Assembly (NCBI RefSeq): GCF_947623445.1 | Contig: NC_135240.1 | Span: 23,436,001-23,500,000 of the forward strand | From: Clavelina lepadiformis | Taxonomy: Eukaryota > Chordata > Ascidiacea > Aplousobranchia > Clavelinidae | Direction: 5' to 3' | DNA length: 64,000 nt | Shown here: positions 57,061-64,000 of the stretch, one piece after another | Layout of the letters: the number at the start of each line of letters is the position of its first letter | Numbering within the stretch: the stretch's first letter is position 1 | Made by a program: the position numbers and the translations under genes | Notes under the pieces: generated by a model | The model's input: only the letters and a program-made list of their open reading frames with translations | What the model was told of the DNA's origin: nothing | The model's database searches: none

Positions 57061-60000
57061 ATGGCTCTTTTTGGAACTTTAGTGCTTGTTGGTCTGAACG
57101 TCGTATTTTTTGTGATTTTCTTCAACAAAAGGCGAAGGTTAGTTTTTTCAGAACAGTTTTCAGCTCACCAGACAAAGTAATATATGTGTTGTAAGATTGA
57201 GACATGAAAATAGAGTAACAAAGAAATGAATTCTTATATTTTTGGGATATTGTAAAAACTGCTGATTTATAAAAACGTCATAGTATAGCAAAAATATACG
57301 ACCAGCATGTATTCTTAATTTCATTAAAAATCCGTGTTTGTAGAAGAATGGGGGAGCCCCCTCTCGTGAACCACTGGCTTCCATTCATTGGGGCGGCACT
57401 CGATTTTGGAAAAGATCCGATCAATTATCTTAAAGGCTTGCAATCAAGACACGGTGATGTGTTCAGCATGAAAATAGCCGGATGGTAGGCGTTTATTATA
57501 TTCTCTTTACGTATATTCAGTATTATTGATATCGATCATTTTCATACGTTATGTTAATAAAAACTAAAGGTATAGACAAACTTGGTTCTAAGGGTTAAAT
57601 TAATTTTTTAAAAACACTTTTGTGGTAAACGTACAGTCGTATATTAATATTGTTCATCTATACTTGTGCTAAATTTTATTAATAATGTCAAAATTACTTT
57701 TAAAGCAAATGATGATCAACGGACGTATTTTGTAGGGACTACCATGTATTCATGAATCCACTGGATGTGAAAAGCCTTGAGAAGAACAAGGATCTTGATC
57801 ATCGGGAAATCATTGGAGATTTTGCGTCGCGGATGGTCGGTGATCCTCATGCAATTCTGAAGTGTCCGGAAGATGAAAAAGATGAAAAGAAAGGGTTCCT
57901 TTCCAGTCTTATAAGAGGAGAGTCAAATCACACAAAATCTCCCAGCACCGAACGCAGAGACAGCTTTACTCCTGGAAAGGTACCGCCCAGGGAGAAGATT
58001 ACTAACATCATTGAATCTAATCTTCGTGGATCTGCTCAGCTAAACGCTTTATGTGAGTCTTGTGTGAAGTGCACCGTCAAGGCTATTTCTAGAAATCTTC
58101 AAGACACGGTTATGGAACAAAAACACGTCAAGGTAAATTAAAAAATCGTCGAAAAAGGGCTTGAATTTCAAACATTTTAAATTATAAGAAACGTCAGTTT
58201 TGCAGCATATTTCAGACACTTTGATGTTTCAAAACGGAAATAGTGAAACGACGTGTCTTTTTACTCTTTTGTTGTAATTTTCTAACAGACGGGACTCTAT
58301 AAACTATGCCAAAGGTTTGTTTTCGACCTCACTTTCAACATGCTCTTTGGGTCAAATCCGGACGAGGAAAACGAAACTCAAACAATATTCGACGAGTTCT
58401 CGGTTTTCAACAACAACTCTGCTCTTCTTCTTGATCGTATTCCCATTCACCTTTTACCGGCGACAAAACGATCACGTGACAGGATCCTTGACCTTTTAGG
58501 AAAACTTGACTGGTCGAGACGATATGACGTATCCAGAATGGTGTCAGAAATGAATAAATGTGCCCCGAACTCAGGTAAAATTTTCAGAGACAAAATGCAA
58601 ACTGAGGTATTAATTAAATCTGCTTTTCAAGCCAACCCATTTTTAATAATATTCATTAACGTATTTTAGCACAACTTGATCAACATTTTGCTATTTAGTT
58701 ATTAATTTTTATCAACCAGATCCCGACGGACGGAGAGCCAGGCATCTCCTGGTCACATTGTGGGCAGCTCAGGCAAACACGGTTCCGGCATTGTTCTGGA
58801 CGCTTTTCTACCTCCTACGCAACGGCGATGCGCGATACGCAGTTATGAGTGAGCTGAGCGAATTACTCCAGAAGAAGAACAGGAGGAAGCTCAGACGAAG
58901 ATCATCCGATTACATCAACTTTAAGAAAAAGATTGCGGCTGAAACTTGTGACAAATGGCCAGAAATGGAGGACATTCTTGAAATGCAGAGAAAAGAAATC
59001 GATAAATTAGTTATTTTAGGTATGAAAATGCATGTTAAAATACAATTCATATATTGCTGGTGTTTTAAAGCGCAAAAAATTGCCTCAATTCGATATTATT
59101 TGACGTATTTTGGCATATTTGTTACTTGTGTTGAGATTATGAAACACGTAAGAATTTGTGGGGTTCATTTGGGTCCATCATTTTTCAGATTCCTGCTTCA
59201 AGGAGACGATGAGACTCGTTGGATCGAGCATGAGCATCAGAAAAGCGAAGAAGGACACGATTCTAAAAACTTGGAACGGAGACAAATATAAGATTAGAAA
59301 GGGCGACTATACAACTTTCTACGCCCCTCTTACCCATTTCGACAACGACATTTACAGTGACCCTGAGGTAAATAACACCTGGCGAACACAACCTATACAT
59401 ACTAAACGTCAACCTAGGTTCGCTGGAGTGCACATGGAGCGCGAAATACTTCACGAATTTAATAACGCGCGTTCCACTGGATAAAAACGTTAAAGTTAAA
59501 AAGTGAACGCTTAGGGCTAAGCAGAATAACGTGATAGTATACGTCTTTGCGTGACCACTACCTTATCACGAGCCGGACATCTCGCCAAATTATTGATTTC
59601 CGGAAAATCGGTTTTAATGACTCATACATGAACACGATTTTTATGAAGCAACCTTCATCTCTTATTAAACGTAAAAAAAGATTCTGGTTGATACCAAACG
59701 AACTGAACAGCACGTTTTTCTGGCCAGACAGTTTTCTAGCTAAAGTAGACGTATTCTTCTTTACGTAATGTCACGGAATACAAAAGAAAAGAAAATATAA
59801 AGAGCGACCCTTTCACCCTTCTTTACGCATTTTAATCATTACACGGAAAAATTTCACCGGAAGTTATTTAGCAAAATTACAAAACCTATGAAAAAACGTC
59901 ACAAATTTCTACTTTAATTATCTACGTAAATTTTAAAGTAAAAATGAAATGAAAGAAGAAAAAATACAAATTAAACAGTACAAATAAAAAGAAATACGAA

Positions 60001-60437
60001 AGGTTTAATATTTCAAAGATATTGACAAAATTTTTAGCCGACATCCTTTTACGCAGGAGTACATCTATGATCGCTTCCTGGAGAGCGGATATCCTGGTTC
60101 GTCGATCTCTAGCGACTGTTCAAATTCAAGCATCACATGTTCCAAAGTTCTGAGAGCAAAATGTCGCTTTTACAAAGGAGAAAAACGCATCAGTCCGTCT
60201 CGGGCCATCATGACTTTTGGCTACGGACTGACACGGTGCCCAGGGCGCCATATTGCGACGATTGAAATTAAACTTTTAATCCTTTCAATGCTCAAGTATT
60301 TTAATGTCGTCTTGGGAAGTGATGACATACCGGAACAAGATCTCACTCACCTAGGATTTGGCATCATGCCCCCGAAAAATGAAGTTATAGTTGACATTTC
60401 TTTAAAAGCTCCCGAAAGGAAAGGGAGTGTGTTTTAG
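57061..60437 (+). CDS. Cytochrome P450, CYP7/CYP8-like
   Basis: Membrane-bound haem monooxygenase related to CYP7 (sterol 7-alpha-hydroxylase) and CYP8 (prostacyclin synthase, sterol 12-alpha-hydroxylase); substrate unknown. Exons: 57061-57137, 57344-57484, 57736-58132, 58289-58574, 58720-59019, 59189-59367, 60038-60437. N-terminal anchor LVLVGLNVVFFVIFF; GEPPLVNHWLPFIGAALDFGKD; I-helix WAAQANTVPALFW, matching CYP7A1 WASQANTIPATFW and lacking the usual Thr; K-helix ExxR in CFKETMRL; haem loop FGYGLTRCPGR with Cys ligand; C-terminal LGFGIMPPKNEV as in CYP7/8. About 592 residues, longer than the usual 500 because of polar inserts in exon 3 (after LKCPEDEKD) and exon 7 (before RAIMTFGYG). Exons 6 and 7 do not join in frame with the visible GT and AG (one base off). 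Poly(A) signal at 60540-60545. Confidence 0.88.
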
Positions 60438-60539
60438 AAAGTTTTAAAGTAGCCTATTTCTTCTTTTATTGGTGTTTATTGTTTTATGTATACTCTGATG
60501 TTTAATTTATTCTCTTTGGCGTGATTTTCCCTGACACCC

Positions 60540-60545
60540 AATAAA
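60540..60545 (+). terminator. Poly(A) signal of the P450 gene
   Basis: AATAAA about 100 bases after the stop codon. Confidence 0.6.
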
Positions 60546-62939
60546 TAGTATAAGAAGTCTATATATTAAGACTCTCTTCTACATTTGTGTGCTTGTTCAT
60601 ATATTGACGAATCGCACGAAGTTTTGCGTCTTTTTTCGTTTTTTGTGCTATTTCGGTGTCGTGTTGTCCTTTCGTTTCCTTTACTATCAACAGAATTCCT
60701 ATATTTAAATAAATATTTAATTACTAAGAACGCAACTTTTTCATTCACGTATATATGGGCAGAAATAAGAAATAGAAAGATATTAAGATTGCAACACATT
60801 TCATGCTTTGACCTCAAGATGTATATTTGGCAACTGGCATATAGGTATTCTGCCGACAAGCTTTAAACTATCATTAACGACATTTTGACTAAAGATTGGT
60901 AAATTTATGCCAATATTTCCACGAGTTCTATTTTATAGATGGTCCTAATGGATCGGACAATTTATATACTATATACAATTTCCTATTATAATCTTTTCAA
61001 AACATTTTAAAAGCAAAACAGTTAGGTTCTATATAGATTAACCTTTGCCTTTTTATTTGTGGCTAAAACTATTACCGGTAACTCTTGACAGTATAGTTAA
61101 AAGTATATTGGCTACGTAGGTTTGTAAAGGCTTTCATCGGTTACACCAAAATAAACATTTTTGGTGTATTTTTTTAGTTATATATAGAAAGACTTAAGAT
61201 GTTTAAATTTAAAATATGGGAACATATTTAATTTTAAACGTACATTTGATGCTTGGTTAAATGTCTAATTCAAAAACTTACAAATATATATAAACCTATA
61301 TACAGTATATGTACAATATATGCTATCACTGCAAAGGTAATACCGCGTTTTAAAGTTTGTTTGTTTGTATTCTGTATTAAAGTATTTTTATGTACTGTAC
61401 TTTGATTATAACTTCTTTTATCTTTAACGAAATTTCTACTTTTTTTTAATTCATGCTCGAGTATTTTGATGTATTTGGCAAGTTTTGAAATTTTCTGTAG
61501 CCGTTGGAATATTTTTCTACGATGTATAAAATATTTTCAGATTGTAAACCTTGCAAAATGCGTTCCGAATTTTGCAACACTTTGATACTAATCAAATATG
61601 CGATGATATACCAGCAAAGTCACGTGAAGCAAATTAAAAATTGCAAAATGGGTTAATAATTTTTGAACACGAAATCTAATAACGTCGTCCGATAGCAAAA
61701 TGTTAGGAAAGACCCTACCATTTACATACTCATGCTAACTTAGGCCAAATTTGGACATATTATATAACTTTTCAGACATGCATAGGAAATGATAAAAACG
61801 ATTTTATTTGCAACCTTTACAACTTATCTAACTGGCGACCATACTAATTTCATAAAAGCAATATTAGATCGACATAAAAACTCTGCCAAAAATGTTGGAC
61901 TAATAAAACCAACAGAGTATTAATTAAGCATGAAAAAGGCACTGAAGCTGATTCCTGTAATGAATTTATTTGGGCCATTTTTTAACTTAATGTGTGACGA
62001 TTTATTCCACTGTTAGTTTGAAAACGATAGTCTTTGTTTAACTACACTCATGATACAACAAAGTTGTGTTACATTTTTTCCCAAATTTTTTATACAAGAC
62101 AATGACGTAAAACTTTAAGACATGATCTTTGTTGTATGACTTAATTAATGACCTTTTTCCTAAAAAGAGAAACAGAATCAATTAAAAATATACATGGTGC
62201 AATTATTGCACTGCAAGACACAATCCTTACGAACACTATTCAAAATAAAATTGGGAAAACAATACGGGAAACCCCCAAGCAGGTATATTATTGCGAAAGA
62301 AAGTGAAGGACAAAAATGTTTTCGGCTATTTCTTTTTCAATAAAATATTTCATTAAACTAAAATTGAATTTTTAATTGATGCATATAACAACCACGCTTG
62401 AAACAGTCATTCACGAAAATCCTGGTGAAATTTTACAGCAATTGAACTCTTGTATCCACACGTAGCAGCAGCAAGCAACTAAAAACAACTGCCGTAAACA
62501 AAAGTAACGAAGCTTTATATAACGGGGAGGTGTAAATAAATTATGATGAGACTTACATCACAAATAATGAAAAACCCCACTTTAACCAAAAGTCAAAATG
62601 AGAGACATGAAACCCAATAAGATATTACCTCGTTATACTCTCGTGGGTTGCATACTATTCTGTACTGCTTTGACTATTATGCGCATTATGCAATGACGTA
62701 AAAATCATTTAATTTGTTTGTTTTGTTAATGAAACTTTAAGTTTACTTGCACATTGTCCTAACGCTCTATAGAATACAGAATACAAAAACATGCTTCGCC
62801 AAACTCCGGCCAAGATAGGAGAATTCGCCAGATATTATGCCAGACATTTAAAACTTTTCAAAAATTGAATTTCTTTTAAACTTGATCAAGGATTATTAAC
62901 AAACATAATTTACTCACGACAAGACAAATTGTCTTTTGT
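60546..62939. other. AT-rich intergenic region, nothing recognised
   Basis: No supported gene, RNA or bounded repeat; two short frames overlap at 60566-60866 on opposite strands without family resemblance. Confidence 0.45.
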
Positions 62940-63887
62940 ATGTTACTGATATTGTGCCTTTTCCGATGTGTATTCGGTATTTTTCGGTTGCAAGCTGCAA
63001 CTTATAAACCTTTTTTATCATCGTTCAAGGGCGGCTTTCAATCAGGTAAGTATACCATTTTGATTATCTCTAAAATGTTGCTCTCCTACTCAACAAGTTC
63101 CTATGAGCTCCTATGAGTTCCTATCAACTCTTTTCCAGCAAAGACATTGTCACCTGTGTCGTCGCCAATCAGTCGTGAAATGCATCGGTTTTTGTCATCG
63201 AAATATGAAAGTATTCCAACTCTTACTCTGCGGATCATAAACACCCAAGTACAGGCAAGTACATGTATGTCTTGACATACAGCATGTATATACTTGGGAC
63301 TGTTTTGTTTGTCATAATCGGTATATGATTATTATTTTTGAAATATCTGAGTGAAGTATAAGAAATAGGAATAAAAAGTTTATATAACTTTCATTTACTG
63401 CAACGCAATGTCTAAATTATCAAATTAAAACCAAGCCAACGGGCATCAGTATAAGTACACCGTCTTCCTAATTATGGCAACGTTAGTATAGTGTGACTGC
63501 TAAACTGTAAAACTGCTACACAAGCGTTGTTGCATCATGTAGAGAGCAGAGATCAGACGCTTCTCGCTCACTTACGGTAAATTTACCATATCATACGTGT
63601 ATCCACTGTCTAATGTTAAAGAGCATCCAATCATTCCGAGTTTTTCATGAAACAAATACCTCCGAAAGATTTTCAATGAAAAAGTAAAGTAAATAAGTTT
63701 ATTTTTATTTATTATTTATTGCATACTTTTGAAAACCGATGTCTAAGAAGCGTGAAAGCATTTCAAGTACCCCTCGTTACAGCTTTGTACGCATGCACGA
63801 GAAAGAATTGTGCCCAAGTCAGCTACTGCTGTGCAATGAAAAAGACCTTTGCATTGGGATATGGTACCCGGAGACAAGCAAGCATGC
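62940..63887 (+). CDS. Predicted 5' end of an unrecognised, possibly secreted protein (partial)
   Basis: Putative exon 1 62940-63045 starts ATG and encodes MLLILCLFRCVFGIFRLQAA, which looks like a signal peptide or anchor; donor CAG|GTAAG. Exon 2 63139-63254 (acceptor TTTTCCAG) encodes AKTLSPVSSPISREMHRFLS and more, and ends CAG|GCAAGT, a strong GC-type donor. Exon 3, from about 63748 to 63887 with donor GTAAGC, is weaker; two frames are open and the phase-0 one gives RYSFVRMHEKELCPSQLLLC. The gene would continue past the window. I do not recognise the family. Exons 1 and 2 join in frame; the model is tentative. Confidence 0.35.
63095..63128. repeat. Short tandem repeat (TTCCTATGAGC)
   Basis: About three units of a 10-11 base repeat TCCTATGAGC/TCCTATGAGT/TCCTATCAAC just before the acceptor of the putative exon 2 of the last gene. 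Confidence 0.6.
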
Positions 63888-64000
63888 GTAAGCATTGATT
63901 AAGACGCTTCACGAATTAAATTTTTGCTGTTCGGCTTGCGTTTTCAACCTTATTTAGACCACTATAAGCAGTATTAACGTCGTTTTCAAACCGAGGAAGT

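Overview
This is nuclear DNA from an AT-rich animal genome. Spliceosomal introns, a formin, a NEDD4 adaptor, AP-4 mu, twin-CX9C and P450 genes, hAT and pogo transposons and a Ty3 retrotransposon all point to a metazoan. Genes are moderately compact and a CYP7/CYP8-type P450 is present, so an invertebrate deuterostome such as a tunicate is plausible. I cannot fix the species from sequence alone.

Layout. 1-585 is the 3' end of an NRAMP (SLC11) metal-transporter gene. It is followed by an apparently intronless AP-4 mu gene (AP4M1, 1274-2602), a transposon-rich spacer (3.7-8.3 kb: hAT-like MITE, nested MITEs, broken pogo/Tigger element), a second complete intronless NRAMP gene (10771-12513) and a decayed third NRAMP 3' end (about 13251-13488). 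ZMAT2 lies on the minus strand (14794-15822, five exons). A young Ty3-type LTR retrotransposon occupies 18538-22877. After more repeats comes NDFIP (26096-34161, six exons, hAT insertion in intron 3), then a large Diaphanous-family formin gene (38254-51297, 21 shared exons plus two alternative last exons). A minus-strand CHCHD2-like gene (52487-52939) converges on the formin. A foldback element and minisatellite (54.6-55.4 kb) precede a CYP7/CYP8-like cytochrome P450 gene (57061-60437). The start of an unrecognised secreted-type gene (from 62940) runs off the window end.

The genes are ordinary housekeeping or trafficking genes and do not form an operon or pathway. The most notable observations are: (1) two U12-type AT-AC introns in the formin gene with textbook donor and branch-point motifs; (2) two mutually exclusive, phase-matched last exons behind the formin DAD region; (3) a Ty3 element with one difference between its LTRs, one fused gag-pol frame, and, where a tRNA primer site should be, a 14-nt sequence perfectly complementary to its own LTR, suggesting self-priming; (4) an NRAMP tandem family with a Gln-to-Glu change in the conserved transport motif of the complete copy; (5) hAT insertions whose boundaries can be set to the base by 8-bp target duplications.

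Exon coordinates were derived by eye from splice consensus, reading-frame continuity and remembered family sequences. No alignment or search was run.
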